A stretch of DNA of 64,000 bases from Eriocheir sinensis (GCF_024679095.1 NW_026111750.1:284501-348500), one strand, 5' to 3'; shown: positions 1 to 13,521, counted from the stretch's first letter. Numbers and translations are program-made. Notes: generated by a model from the sequence alone, not told the origin.

Positions 1-1302
1 AGTTGCATCTTCCCACAGGGACACATTAGTGCAGTCGAGCCTTATTATATCATATTTATACACCTTCAAGCCTCTGCAGCACATGACATCTTTTGATTCC
101 CTAGCATTGAGCCAGAGAGTGCCTCCTTCCTACAGCTGGATCTTGCTACAGGGTCAGATAAGTGCAGTCCAGTCTTTCACTAGTAGGGTTATAACACCTC
201 CAAGCCTCTCCGCTGCAAATGAAACCTTCTGATTCCCTAGCACTGAGCCAGAGAGTGCCACCTTCCTACACCTTCACCTTCCTACAGGGTCAGATTAGTG
301 CAGTCCAGCCTTTCACTAGCATAGTCACCTCCAAGCCTCTCCGCTGCAAATGAAACCTTCTGATTCCCTAACACTGAGCCAGATAATGCCGCCTTGCTAC
401 GCATTCACCCTCCTACAGGGTCAGATTACTGCAGTCCAGCCATTCACTAGTATAGTTATAACACCTCCAAGCTTCTCTGCAGCACACGACACCTTCTGAT
501 TCCCTAACACTGAGCTTGAGAGTGCCACCTTCCTACACTTTCACTTTCCTACAGCGTCAGATTAATGCAGTCCACCCCTTCACTAGCATAGTTATAACAC
601 CACCAAGCCTCTCTGCACATGGTACCTTCTGATTCCCTAACACTAAGGCAGAGAGTGCCACCTTCCTTCACCTTCACCCTCTTACAGGGTCAGACTACTG
701 CAGTCCAGCCTTTCACTAGCATAGTTATAACACCTGCAAGCCTCTCTGCAGCGCATGATACGTTCTTATTCCCTAGCACTGATCCCCAGAGTGTCACCTT
801 CCTACGCCTTCTCCTTCTTACAGGGACAGATTAGTGCAGTCCAACCATTTACTAGCATGGTTATAACACCTCCAAGCCTCTCTGGCGCACATGACACCTG
901 ATTCTCTAGCAGAGAGCTTGAGAGTGCCACCTTCCTACACCTTCGCCTTCCAACAGGGTCAGATCAGTGCAGTCCAGCCTTTCACTAGCATGGTTGTACC
1001 ACCTCCAAGACTCTCTACACCACATGCCACCCTGATTCCCTAGCACTGGGCCAGAGAGTGCCACCTTTCTACACATTCACCTTCTTACAGGGTGAAATTA
1101 GTGCAGTCCAACCTTTCACTAGCATAGTTAAAACACCTTCAAGTCTCTCTGCAGCACATGACACCTTCTGATTCCTTAGCACTGAGCCAGAGAGTGCCAC
1201 CTTCCTACACCTTCACCTTCCTACAGGGTCAGATTAGTGTTGTCCAGCCTTTCACAAGTATGGTTATAACACCTCCAATCATCTCTGCAGCACATGACAC
1301 CT
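1..1302. repeat. Satellite block 1 (about 118-136 bp unit)
   Basis: Tandem copies of a diverged satellite that begins outside the window. Each unit carries recognisable words such as GATTCCCTAGCACTGAGCC, CTACAGGGTCAGATTAGTGC and CACTAGCATAGTTATAACA. Full units count to about 136 bp; a common short form of about 118 bp lacks the repeated CACCTTCACCTTCCT segment. Copies differ by point changes and small indels, so this is an old, non-homogenised array. The short open frames inside it (for example 29-232 and 619-834) are the same unit read in one frame and carry no recognisable domain. Confidence 0.95.
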
Positions 1303-2244
1303 GGGGCGGTATCAATAAATACTCCTAGCAGTACTTTTAGAAGTGCTGCTAGAAGCTGTCCTTTTAGCAGTAGCTTTTAACTTTACTGCTATAGTCTGTT
1401 CAAATTACTTTGCCAATAATAATTATTTACGCCGAAAAGCCCCTCCCCAATTCTGGCTAGGCTCCGACCCCCCTTCACCTGATTGGCTGTTCATGACGTT
1501 ATGCGTTGTATCAAAGACACGTACCAAATATACATGATTAAGATAATCTAACTAGTTTTATGATTAAAAAAATATTTGTAATTTAATTGAATGGCGGCAC
1601 TCTAACAATCAATGACATCACCTAAGAAACAAAGTACAATAATAAGTATGCCAGTTTTGAAGGGATAACGGGTCTTCAAACAAGCAATGATATAGATTAT
1701 AGTAGGCGCTATTACGTTTCGTCATTATTTCCTACATAGCTCATTCACATACTAAATTATAATCACATAAAAAATATTTTCTATAACTTCACAGGTAGGA
1801 ATCATTGTATTAGGAATAGTGTTGTATCCTTGACTTGGAGGGACGGGTGTGTACGCTCGCGGAACAGCGGGTGACGGTGAACGCGGCAGACGACGCGCCC
1901 GTCCCTCCAAGCCACAGATACGAAAGTTATTACTTACTCCTACCTGTATGAAGTTACTGTAGAAGATATGTTTTACGTGCTTATATTAAGTATGCCTATG
2001 TGCATGAGCTATGTAGGAAATAATGACGGAAAGTGTGCATTACTTATTAGGTAGCATACTATAATCGCCTTTAATGCTACATTGTTTGTTTTAATTGGCG
2101 CCTCCCCTGGAACAGCTGTTTGTCCGTATTTTTATTGGCACAGCACTTCAGACACGATAATTAGTGCGCGGGGGCGATCAGTCAGCTGTTATTATCGTTA
2201 TTATATTGAATGAGACTTCCGAAAAGTTAGCTTTTAAGTCGTTA
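1303..2244. mobile_element. Foldback / MITE-like non-autonomous element interrupting the satellite
   Basis: The satellite stops at about 1302 and resumes at 2245; the 0.94 kb between them is unrelated and AT-rich, with a GC-rich centre. A long imperfect inverted repeat is visible: 1721-1751 pairs with 1997-2027 (30 of 31 bases) and 1834-1847 pairs perfectly with 1898-1911, leaving a 50-base GC-rich loop. Similarity between the arms extends to roughly 1700 and 2075. No transposase frame is present. The inverted repeat does not reach the insert ends, so the true termini or a nested structure remain unclear. A foldback DNA element is the simplest reading. Confidence 0.6.
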
Positions 2245-2871
2245 CAGAGAGTGCCACCTTCCTACACATTCATCTTCCTACAGGGCCAGATTGGTGCAGC
2301 CCAGCCTTTCACTGGCATAGTTATAACATCTCCAAGCCTCTCTGCAACACATGACACCTTCTGATTCCCTAGCACTGAGCCAGAGAGTGCCACCTTCCTA
2401 TACGTTCATCTTTCTACAACGTCAGAATAGTGCAGTCCAGCCTTTCACTAGCATAGTTATAACACCTCCAAGCCTCTCTGAAGCACATAACCCCTAATTC
2501 CCTTGAACTGAGCCAGAGAGTGCCACCTTCCTACACGTTCACCTCCTACAGCGACAGCTTAGTGCAGTCCAGCCTTTCACTAGCATAACTATAACACCTC
2601 CACGCCTCTCTGAAGCACATTACACCTTCTGATTCCGTAGCACTGATCCAAAGAGTGCCACCTTCCTACACCTCCATCTTCCTTCACGGTCAGATTAGTT
2701 TAGTCCAGCCTTTCACTAGCATATTTACAACACCTCCACGCCTCTCTGCAGCACATGTCAACTAATTTCCTAGCACTGAGGTTGAGAGTGCCACCTTTCT
2801 ACACCTTCACCTTCCTCCAGCGTCAGATTAGTGTATTGCAGCCTTTCACTAACTAACTAACTTTCACTAAC
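2245..2871. repeat. Satellite block 2
   Basis: About five units of the same satellite as block 1, resuming inside the unit at CAGAGAGTGCCACC and ending near a TCACTAACTAACTAAC stretch just before the jockey-type insertion. Confidence 0.92.
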
Positions 2872-4765
2872 CATGAACTTTACATTTCAGCACGGTATCG
2901 TGCCAAATCTATTCTCCGACTTACCAAAACCACTTTTATCAATAGAAATGTCAACACCTTGCTTTCTCTAATTCACCCCTTGACTTCTGGTACCTAGCAA
3001 CAATATCACCAATTTCACTTCTTCCTCTTTCCCTCCTCTCCGTAACCCTGACGGGAGCACTGCCGTCTTATCTATCTCTAAGGCTAAACTCTTTGCTCAC
3101 ACATTCTGTAAGAACTCCACCCTGGACGATTCTGGGCATATTCCTCCTACTCATACCCCCTCTGACTCCTTTATACCTATTATTAAGATTTTTCATAATG
3201 ATGTTTTCTATGCCCCCTCTGGCCTTAACTCTCAGCAGTCTAATTGACCTGATGGAATGCCTTCTATTGTCCTTAAAAACTGTGCCTCCCTGATGACACC
3301 CTGCCTGGTCAAACTCTTTCGCCTCTGCCTGTCAACATCTACCTTTCCTTCCTGCTTGAAGTTTTCCTTTGTACAGCCTGTACCTAAGAAGGGTGACCGT
3401 TCCAATCCCTCAAACTACCGCCCTATTACTTCACTTTCCTGTCTATCTAAACCTTTTGAATCAATCCTTAACCGGATTATTCAAAAGCACCTTTCCACTT
3501 CTAACCTCCTTTCTGATCGCCAGTATGGGTTCCCCAATGTGCGTTATACTGGCGATCTTCTTGCTTTCTTAACTGACTCTTGGTCATCCTCTCTTTGCCG
3601 TTTCGGTGACATATCTAAAGCTTCGATAGAGTCTGGCACAAGTCTTTGCTTTCTAAACTGCCCTCTTTAGGATTATATTCCTCCCTTTGTTCCTTTATAT
3701 CCAGTTTCCTTTCCGGCCGTTCTATCTTTGCGGTGGTAGACGGTCACTGTTCTTCCCCTAAACCTATCAACAGTGGCGTTCCATGAGGCTCTGTTCTATC
3801 ACCCACTCTCTTCCTGTTATTCATCAAAAATCTTTCCATAACAAACTGTCCTGTCCACTCATTCGCCGACGACTCCACTTTGCATTATTCGACTTCTTTC
3901 AATAGAAGGCCATCTCAACAGGAAGTACACGACTCCGTACTGGAGGCTGCAGAACAGTTAAACCTCAGACCTTGCTATCATTTCCGATTGGGATAGAAGG
4001 AACCTTGTGTCCTGCAGTGCCTTAAAAACTCAATTTCTCACCCAATCAACTCGAAACAATCTTCCAAACACCTATCTCCAATTCTTCGACAACACTCAGC
4101 TGTCACTTTCTTCAACATTAAATATCCTCAGTCTATCCTTAACTCAAAATCTCAACTGGAAACTTCATATTTCCTCTCTCGCTAAATCAGCTTCCTCAAG
4201 GTTGGGCGTTCTGTATCGTCTCCGCCAGTTCTTCTCCCCCGCACAGTTGCTATCCATAAACAGTGGCCTTGTCCGCCCTCGTATGGAGTAGGCATCTCAA
4301 GTGTGGGGGGGCTCCACTAACACTTCTTCTGGACAGAGTGGAGTCTAAGGCTCTTCGTCTCATCAGTTTTCCTCCTCCTACTGATAGTCTTCTACCTTTT
4401 TAATTCCGTCGCGATGGTGCCTCTCTTCCTATCTTCTGCAGCTATTTCCACGCTGACTGCTCTTCTGAACTTACTAACTGCATGCCTCCCCACCCCCCTT
4501 TCCCGCGGCCCCGCTGCACACGACTTTCTCCCTCTACTGTCCAAACCCCTATTGCAAGAATTAACCAGCATCTTCACTGTTTCATCCTTCACGCTGGTAA
4601 ACTCTGGAACAATCTTCCTTCATCTGTATTTCCTCCTGCCTACGACTTGAACTCTTTCAAGAGGAGGGTATCAGGACACCTCTCCTCCCGAAACTGACCT
4701 TTCTTTCGGCCACCTATTTTGATTCTTTTTGGGAGCAGCGATTAGCGAGCTTATTTTTACATTTT
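2872..4765 (+). mobile_element. Jockey-type non-LTR retrotransposon, copy A, 5'-truncated
   Basis: A 1.9 kb LINE remnant on the plus strand. It begins in the linker between endonuclease and reverse transcriptase (compare copy B at 9247-11474, which starts further upstream) and runs to the region after the RT C-terminal domain. Its 3' end, near 4765, is cut relative to copies B and C, which carry a longer T-rich 3' region. It abuts a second, unrelated LINE at 4766. 5' truncation is the usual outcome of target-primed reverse transcription. Confidence 0.85.
2880..4697 (+). pseudogene. Reverse transcriptase of jockey-type copy A, broken
   Basis: RT sequence is spread over all three frames. 3257-3670 holds the fingers region with PVPKKGDRSNPSNYRPI and QYGF, then a small deletion disrupts the segment containing the first catalytic aspartate. 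The second catalytic motif appears as FADD at 3862-3873, where copies B and C have YADD. The C-terminal domain (NLNWKLHISSL, RLRQFF, GKLWNNLPSSVFPPAYDLNSFKRR) is split between 4007-4291, 4414-4650 and 4482-4697. In-frame stops and frameshifts rule out a functional product. The jockey-group assignment rests on motif style and is moderately secure. Confidence 0.85.
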
Positions 4766-4774
4766 ACGCACAAT

Positions 4775-6276
4775 TGAAAAAAAATTAAGTAATCAAAGCT
4801 CCTGGTCCAGACAAATTTACCCCTATGGTCTTAAAAAAAATCAAACATCAAATTTGTAAACCGCTCTCCATCATATTCAATAAATCTTTAACAGCTGGAA
4901 AAGTTCCGTCGGATTGGAAACTTGCAAATGTCACACCAATTTTCAAAAATAGGGACAAGTCTCATCCAGGAAACTATCGACCAATTAGACTGACATCGAT
5001 TGTGTGTAAGTTAATGGAGACTATCATTCGCGACAATATGGTGAAATTCTTCGAAGAAAATAATATAATAAATAATTCGCAACATGGCTTCCGTAGTAAA
5101 CGCTCGCGTTTGACTAACTTACTTGATTTTTTTCATTATATTTTTTAGGTGTTCGATGAAAGCAGATCAGTAGATATCATATATCTGGATTTTCAAAAGG
5201 CATTTGATAAGGTCCCCCACCAACGATTGCTCAGCAAACTATTAGCGCACGGTATCTCGGGTAACATTCACAATTGGCTTGTGGACTGGCTCTCTGAGCG
5301 GAAACAGAGAGTAGTTCTAAACGGTGTTACATCTAACTGGCTCGATGTCAGAAGCGGCGTACCTCAAGGATCAGTGCTTGGCCCCATGCTCTTCTTAATT
5401 TATGTTAATGATATCGATGATGGGCTCACTTGCAAAGTATCAAAATTTGCTGATGATACAAAAATTTGCTAGTAAAGTAACTGCAACACTAAACGAAGAA
5501 GCTTTACAATCATATCTAGATCGACTTGCACGTTGGGCCAATCAATGGCAAATGAAATTGAACGTTGACAAATGTAAAGTGTTGCACATCGGAAAAAAAT
5601 AGCAATCGCGTTCGGTGCGTAATGAATGGCCAACAACTTTCTGCAGTAAGTAAAGAAAAGGATCTTGGAATCACTATATCAAGCGATTTACAGCCCGGTC
5701 AGTATTGTTCAGAGGTAGTTAAAACTGCAAACAAATTGGTTGGCTTCATCGGACGAGTCTTTAATAATATATCGGAAAAAGTATTTAAAACTGTATAGTT
5801 CGTTGGTTCGACCCCGTCTAGAGTACTGTGTACAGTTTTGGTCTCACAATTACAGAAAAGACATAGAAAAGATGGAACGGGTTCAACGAAGAGTAACAAA
5901 GATGATTCCTAGGTTGAAAAATTTGTCATATAAACAAAGGCTTAAAGAAGTAAATTTATTCAGCCTATCAAAACGAAGAATGCGAGGCGATCTAATAGAC
6001 GTGCTTAAAATGTTTAAAGGATTCAGTGATATTTATGCGGAAGATTACTTTACAATTGATCGATCAAATAGAACAAGAAGAAATCACAATTTGAAGATAA
6101 GTGGTAAAAGATTCTCGTCGCACGAAGCTAAACACTTCTTCTTCAATCGAGTTGTTAATGTTTGGAACTCTCTACCTTGTGATGTCGTTGATAGTACAAC
6201 AGTTACGGCCTTCAAGAATAGATTAGACAAGTATTTTGAATCCAACCAGCAACTAAGATATTACTCATTGTCGTAA
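4775..6276 (+). pseudogene. Reverse transcriptase of CR1/L2-like LINE, broken
   Basis: Clear RT blocks in order: KAPGPDKF (about 4795), SDWKLANVTPIFK with GNYRPI (4915-4990), QHGF (about 5080), then an in-frame TAG at 5146-5148. The frame continues with DFQKAFDKVPHQRL (first catalytic Asp), SGVPQGSVLGP and SKFADDTKI (FADD at 5446-5457). The frame shifts just after FADD (about 5465) and again near 5600 and 5740. The last part, 5740-6276, encodes the usual post-RT domain (MERVQRRVTKMI, RVVNVWNSLPCDVV, FKNRLDKYF) and ends at a TAA. One stop and about three frameshifts make it a pseudogene. Confidence 0.88.
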
Positions 6277-6572
6277 TAACGTTAAGTTCTTTCGAATACT
6301 GGTGTCCTTGTCCGCTTTTATCGCCCGGTTAGTGGTAGCAGTAATGGTAGTTCTTTCCTCTTTCCTACATAATTTCCATGCAGTTTTTCCATGCTGCATG
6401 GTTCTTTTTCCTTTCCTGCCAGCTTTGGCTGGAGGGATGGGGGGTGGGGAGGAGCCTTCGCCTTTGCTGTCCTTCATCTTCCACCTTTGATTAGATAGTT
6501 AGTGTAGCTTGTCACAAACAGCCTCGTAAGAACCATCAGGTCTGCTGTTATTTGTTCTTCCTTTTGTTCTTT
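6277..6572 (+). other. 3' untranslated region of the CR1/L2-like LINE
   Basis: Non-coding, pyrimidine-rich sequence between the RT stop and the satellite, with a G-rich island (GGATGGGGGGTGGGGAGGAG, about 6435-6454). The right boundary is set by the satellite restart at TACACCTTCACC (6573). No poly(A) tail or short 3' repeat is obvious. Confidence 0.55.
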
Positions 6573-6683
6573 GTACACCTTCACCTTCCTACAGGGACAG
6601 ATTAGTGCAGTCCAGCCTTTCACTAGCATAGTTAAAACACCTCCAAGTCTCTCTGCAGCACATGACACATTCTGATTCCCTTG
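6573..6683. repeat. Satellite block 3 (single unit)
   Basis: Less than one full unit of the 136-bp satellite, flanked by the LINE 3' end on the left and unidentified sequence on the right. Confidence 0.85.
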
Positions 6684-7490
<807 letters not shown>

Positions 7491-7492
<2 letters not shown>

Positions 7493-7828
7493 GAAATTAC
7501 CCCATATGGGTAGGCCCTTCCGGTGATTGGAATGACGAGTTCTAATCAGTATTGTAGAGTACTTCGGTGAAAGCTCGCTTCCATTACCAACAGAGTGAGT
7601 TGTCAATAGCATTGTTAATTAACTTCAATAAGCTCGCTACCATTACCAACAGAATGATGAAGTGTAAATAATATTGCTACTTAACTTGAATAAGTTTGTT
7701 ACCATTATACACCAACAGAGTGTGAATAAACTTAATCATAATTTAACATTGTATAGCGTAACCCTAACAACTATGTAACTCACTTAATAGTAATATATTA
7801 AAAACAGAGGATCGAAGCTGAAGGCAAC
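7491..7828. repeat. Spacer with three degenerate 60-bp tandem copies
   Basis: Three diverged copies start at 7573, 7632 and 7694. Each begins with GCTCGCT.CCATTACCAAC or a variant and ends with AACTT.AATAA. The remainder, to the satellite restart at 7829, is AT-rich without a recognisable feature. Confidence 0.7.
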
Positions 7829-9246
7829 ACACTAACATAGTTATAACACCTCCAAGCCTCTCTGCAGTACATGAAACCTATGATTCCCTAGCACAGAGCC
7901 TGAGAGTGTCACCTTCCTACACCTTCGCCTTCCTACAGGGTCAGATCAGTGCAGTCAAGCCTTTCACTAGCATGGTTATACCACCTCCAAGACACTCTAC
8001 AGCACATGACACCTTCTGATTCACTAGCCCTAAGCCAGAGAGTGCCACCTACATACAGGGTCAGATCAGTGCAGTCCAGCTTACACTAGCATAGTTATAA
8101 CACATCCGAGCCTCTCTGAAGCACATGGCACCTTCTGATCACCTACCACTGAGCCAGCGAATGCCACATTCCTACACCATCACCTTTCTAAAGTGTCAGA
8201 TTAGTGCAGTCCAGCCTATCACTAATATAGTTATAACACCTCCAAGCCTCTCTGCAGCACATGACACCTTTTGATTCCCTATCACAGAGCTTGAGAGTGC
8301 CACCTTCCAACGCCTTAACCTCCCTACAGGGTCAGATTAGTGCAGTTCAGCCTTTCAGTAGCATAGGAATAACGCCTCCATGCATCTGTGCAGCACATGA
8401 CAGTTTCTGATTCCCTAGCACGGAGCCAGGGAGTGCCACCTTCCTACAGGGTCAGATTAGTGCAGCCCAGCCTTTCATAAGCATAGGAATAACGCCTCCA
8501 TGCCTCTCTGCAGCACATGACACCTTCTGATTCCCTAGCACTGAGCCAGAGAGTGCCACATTCCTTCGCCTTCACCTTCCTACAGGTTCAGAATAGTGCA
8601 GTCCAGCTTTTCACTAGCATAGTTATAACACCTCCAAGCCTCTCTGCAGCACATGACATCTTCTGACTCCCTAACACTGAGCCAGATAACGCCACCCTCC
8701 TATAGGGTCAGATTAGTGCATTCCAACCGTTCACTAGCATAGTTATAACACCTCAGAGCCTCTATGCAGCACATGACAACTGCTGATTCCTTTCCACTGA
8801 GCCAGAGAGTGCCACCTTCCTATAAGGACAGATTAGTGCAGTCCAACCTTTCACTAGACTAGTTAAAATACTTCCAAGCCTCTCTGGAGCACATGACACC
8901 TTTTGATTCCCTAGCACTGAGCCTTACAGTGCCACCTTCCTATAGGGTCAGATTAATGCAGTTCAGCCTTCCACTAGCATAGTTATAACACCTCCAAGCC
9001 TCTCTGCAGCACATGACATCTTCTGATTCCCCTGCACTGAGCCAGAGACTGAAACCTTCCTATAGCTACACCTTCCTACAGGGTCAGAGTAGTGCAGTCC
9101 AGCTTTTCACTAGCATAGTTATAACACCTCCAAGCCTTTATGCAGCACATGGCACCTTCTGATTCCCTATCACAGAGCTTGAGAGTTACACTTTCATACA
9201 CCTTCACCTTCCTACGGGGTCAGATGAGTTTAGTCCAGCCTTTGAC
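7829..9246. repeat. Satellite block 4
   Basis: About eleven units of the 118/136-bp satellite, entering at CACTAACATAGTTATAACACC and broken at CCAGCCTTTGACT by the 3' end of jockey-type copy B. Confidence 0.95.
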
Positions 9247-11474
9247 TTTTTTGTTTTTGTTTTTTTACAACAAAGGAGGCAGCTCAAGGGCAACAGAAAA
9301 AGATAACAATAATAAAAAAAAAAAGCCCACTACTCGCTGCTCCTAAAGTAAAACAAAAGAGGTGGCCGAAAGGAAGATCAAATACAGGAGGAGAGGTGTC
9401 CTGATACCCTCCTCTTGAAAGAGTTCAAGTCGTAGGCAGGAGGAAATACAGATGAAGGAAGATTGTTCCAGAGTTTACCAGCGTGAGGGATGAAAGAGTG
9501 AAGATGCTGGTTAACTCTTGCATAAGGGGTTTGGACAGTATAGTGATGAGCATGATTAGAAAGTCGAGTGCAGCGGGGCCGCGGGAGGGGGGGAGGCATG
9601 CAGTTAGCAAGTTCAGAAGAGCAGTCAGCGTGGAAATATCGATAGAAGATAGAAAGAGAGGCAACATTGCGGCGGAATTTAAGAGGTAGAAGACTATCAG
9701 TATGAGGAGGAGAGCTGATGAGACGAAGAGCCTTAGCCTCCACTCTGTCCAGAAGAGCTGTGTGAGTGGAGCCCCCCCACACATGAGATGCATACTCCAT
9801 ACGAGGGCGGACAAGGCCCCTGTGTATGGACAGCAACTGTGCAGGGGAGAAGAACTGGCGGAGACGGTACAGAACGCCCTGCCTCGAGGAAGCTGATTTA
9901 GTAAGAGATGAGATATGAAGTTTCCAGTTGAGATTTTGAGTTAAGGATAGACCGAGGATGTTTAGTGTTGAGGAAGGTGATAGCTGGGTGTTGTCAAAGA
10001 ATGGGGATAGTTGTTTGGAAGATTGTGTCGAGTGGATAGGTGGAGAAACTGTGTTTTTGAGGCGTTGAAGGACACCAGGTTCTTGTTGCCCCAATCGGAA
10101 ATAATAGTAAGGGCTGAGGCTAAGCGTTCTGCAGCCTCCAGCCTTGAGTCGTTAAGTTCCTGAAGGGTGGGTCTTCTATTAAAAGAAGTTGAGTAATGCA
10201 GAGTGGAATCATCGGCGTAGGAATGGATAGGACAGTTCGTTTTGGAAAGAAGATCATCAATGAAGAACAGAAAAAGAGTGGGAGATAGGACAGAACCCTG
10301 TGGGACACCACTGTTAATAAATTTAGGGGAAGAACAGTGACCGTCTACCACGGCAGAAATAGAACGGTCAGAAAGGAAACTGGAGATAAAGGTACAGAGA
10401 GAAGGATAAAAACCGTAGGAGGGTAGTTTAGAAAGCAAAGATTTGTGCCAGACCCTATCAAAAGCTTTTGATATGTCCAGCGCAATAGCAAAAGTTTCAC
10501 CGAAACGGCTAAGAGAGGATGACCAAGAGTCAGTTAAGAAGGCTAGGAGATCACCAGTAGAACGCCCCTTGCGGAACCCATACTGGCGATCAGATAGAAG
10601 GTCAGAAGTGGAAAGGTGCTTTTGGATCTTCCGGTTAAGGATTGATTCAAAAGCTTTAGATAGACAAGAAAGTAAAGCTATAGGACGGTAGTTTGAGGAT
10701 TGAGCGGTCACCCTTCTTAGGCACAGGCTGTATGAAGGCATACTTCCAGCAAGAAGGAAAGGTAGATGTTGACAGGCAAAGGCGAAAGAGTTTGACCAGG
10801 CAGGGTGACAGCACGGAGGCACAGTTTTTAAGGACAATAGGAGGCACTCCATCAGGTCCATAAGCCTTCTGAGGATTGAGGCCAGAGAGGGCATAGAAAA
10901 CATCATTTTGAAGAATGTTTATAACAGGCATAAAGGAGTCAGAGGGGGGATGAGTAGGAGGAATATGCCCAGAATCGTCCAGAGTGGAGTTTTTAGAAAA
11001 AGTTTGAGAGAAGAGCTCAGCCTTAGAGATAGATGAGACGGCAGTGTTGCCGTCAGGACTGAGGAGTGGACTGAAAGATGAAGAAGTGAAGTTGGAGGAG
11101 ATGTTTTTGGCTAGATGCCAGAAGTCACGGGAAGAGTTAGAGAAAGCAAGGTTTTGACATTTTCTATTAATGAAAGAATTTTTGGTTAGTCGGAGAATAG
11201 ATTTGGCACGATTTCGTGCAGAAATGTAAAGTTCATAATTAGCATTAGTTTGCAGGCTCTGGTCCCTTTTGTGAGCTACCTCTCTATCATTGACAGCACG
11301 AGAACAAGCGTGATTAAACCAAGGCTTTTTAGCGTGAGGAGTAGAGAAAGAACGAGGAATGTATGCCTCCATTCCAGAGACAATCACCTCTGTGATGCGC
11401 TGAGCACACACAGAGGGGTCTCTATCCTGGAAGCAATAATCATTCCACGGGAAATCGGAAAAGTTATAACATAA
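9247..11474 (-). mobile_element. Jockey-type non-LTR retrotransposon, copy B, 5'-truncated
   Basis: The longest of the three copies (2.2 kb), on the minus strand. Its 3' end at 9247-9345 is A-rich on the minus strand. Its 5' end at about 11474 lies in the endonuclease-RT linker, so the endonuclease domain is missing. The satellite is interrupted at CTTTGACT on one side and resumes at AGCATAGTTATAACA on the other, so the two flanks together restore a near-complete unit. Confidence 0.88.
9378..11462 (-). pseudogene. Reverse transcriptase of jockey-type copy B, frameshifted
   Basis: Read from 11462 down to 9378. The linker region (WFNHACSRAV, SSRDFWHLAKNI) and RT start (QPVPKKGDRS) occupy one frame to about 10700, where a small deletion shifts the frame. 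The main RT block (10906-9962) has NYRPIALLSCLSKAFES, QYGFRKGRSTGDLL, LDISKAFDRVWH (first Asp), NSGVPQGSVLSP and YADD (10209-10220). A second frameshift near 10000-10090 leads into the C-terminal domain (NLNWKLHISSLTKS to FKRRVSGHL, ending 9378). Catalytic residues are intact, but the frame is not continuous and the endonuclease is absent. The long minus-strand frame's first residues (above 11474) are satellite. Confidence 0.88.
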
Positions 11475-13497
11475 CAGCATAGTTATAACACCTCCAAGTC
11501 TCTCTGCAGTACATGTCAACTTCAGATTCCCTAGCACTAAGCTCCAGAGTGCCACCTTCATACAGGGACAGATTAGTGCAGTCCAGCCTTTCACTAGCAT
11601 AGTTATAACATCTGCAAGCCTCTCTGCAGCACATGACACCTTCTGATTCCCTAGTACCGAGTGAGAGAGTGCCACCTTCCTACACCTTCCCCTTTCAAAA
11701 GGGTAAGATTAGTGTAGTTCAACCTTTCACCAGCATACTTATAACACATCCAAGCTTCTAGGCAGTACATGACACCTTCTGATTCCCTTGCACTGAGACA
11801 GAGTATGCCACCTTTCTACAGAGTCAGATTACTGCAGTCCAGCCTTTCACCAGCATAGGTATAACACCTCCAAACCTCTCTGCTGCAAATGACACCTTCT
11901 GATTCCCTAGCACTGAGCTTGAGAGTACCAACTTCCTACACCTTCACCTTCCTACAGGGACAAATTAGTGCAGTCCAGCCTTTCACTAGCATAGTTATAA
12001 CACCTCCAAGCTCCTCTGCAGCACAAGACACCTTCTGATTTTCCAGTACAGATGCAGAGTGCCAACTTCCTACACTTTCACCTTCCTACAGGGACAAATT
12101 AGTGCAGTCCAGCCTTTCACTAGCATAGTTATAACACCTCCAAGCCTCTCTGCAGCACATGCCACCTTCTGATTCCCTAGCACTGAGCCTTAAAGTGCCA
12201 CCTTCCTATAGGGTCAGATTAGTGCAGTCCAGCCTTCCACTAGCATAGTTATAACACCTCCAAGCTCCTCTGCTGCACAAGACACCTTCTGATTTCCCAG
12301 CACAGATGCAGAGTGCCACCTTCCAACACCTTCACCTTCTTTCAGGGTCAGATTAGTTCAGTCTAGCCTTTCACTAACATATTTATTACACTTCCAAGCC
12401 TTTCTGCAGCACATGACACCTCATGATTCCCTAGCCTTGACCTTGAGAGTGGTGCCCTCCTGCAGGATCAGATTTGTGCAGTCCAGCATTTTACTAGCAT
12501 AGTTATAACACCTCTAAGCTTCTCTGAAGCACATGAAAACCTTCTGATTCCTTAGAATTGAGCCAGAGAGTGTCACCTTCCTAAACATTCACCTTCCTAC
12601 AGGGTCTGATTAGTGCAGTCCAGCTTCTGAGTAGCATTGTTATAACACCTCCAAGCTTTTCTGCAGCACTAGGCAGCTTCAGACTCTCTAGCACTGAGCC
12701 AGAGAGTGCCACCTTCCTACATTGTCAAATTACTGCAGTCCAGCCTTTCACTAACGTAGTTATAACACCCCCAATCCTCACCGCAGCACATGACACATTC
12801 TGATTCCGTAGCACATAGCTTGAGTGTGCCACCTGCCTGCAGGGTCAGATTAGTGCAGTCCAGTCTTTCACTAGCATAGTTATAACACCTCCAAGCATCT
12901 CTGCAGAACATGACACCTTCAGATTCCCTATCCCTGTGCCAGAGAGTGCCACTTTCCTAACCCTTCAGCTTCTTACAGGGTCAGATTAGCTCAGTCAAGC
13001 CTCTCATTAGCATGTTATAACACCTCCGAGCCTTTCTGCAGCACATGCCACCTTCTGATTCCCTAGCACTGACCTTGAGAGTGCCATCTTCCTACACCTT
13101 CTCCTTCCTAAGGGGTCAGATTAGTGCAGTCCAGCGTTTCATTAGCATAGTTATAAAACTTCCAAGCTTCTCTGTAGTACATGATACCTTCTGATTCCCT
13201 AGCACTGAGATTGACCTTCCTACACCTGCACCTTCCTACAGGGACAAAATAGTGCAGTCCAGCCTTTCAGTAGCCTAGTTATAACATCCCCAAGCCTCTC
13301 TGCAGCACATGACACCTTCTGATTCCCAAGCACGTACATAGCCAGATAGTGTCACCTTACTAGACCTTCACCTTCCTACAAGGTCAGAAAAGTGCAGTCC
13401 TGCCTTTCACTAGCATAGTTATAACACCACTAAGCCCCCTGCCGCACATGACACGATCTGATTTCCTAGCACAGTGCTTGACAGTGCCACCTTCCTA
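11475..13497. repeat. Satellite block 5
   Basis: About sixteen units of the 118/136-bp satellite, ending exactly inside the CCTTCCTACA word where the CR1-like LINE begins. Both long and short unit forms are present. Confidence 0.95.
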
Positions 13498-13521
13498 CAT
13501 AAGAACATAAGAACATAAGAA
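13498..13521 (-). repeat. 8-bp tandem tail at LINE 3' end
   Basis: Three copies of CATAAGAA on the plus strand, so TTCTTATG on the element strand. CR1/L2-type LINEs end in short tandem repeats in place of poly(A), which fits this position at the satellite junction. Confidence 0.8.

Larger units (their letters stand above)
4766..6572 (+). mobile_element. CR1/L2-like LINE, 3' fragment
   Basis: A 1.8 kb 5'-truncated LINE on the plus strand, different from the jockey-type copies. It starts in the RT domain at a KAPGPDKF motif (about 4795), covers the rest of RT and the C-terminal domain, and ends with a 3' untranslated stretch of about 300 bases before the satellite resumes at 6573. The C-terminal region resembles that of the larger element at 13498-18094 (VQRR.TKMI, RGD.I, FKNRLDK), so the two are related families of one clade. 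Confidence 0.8.
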
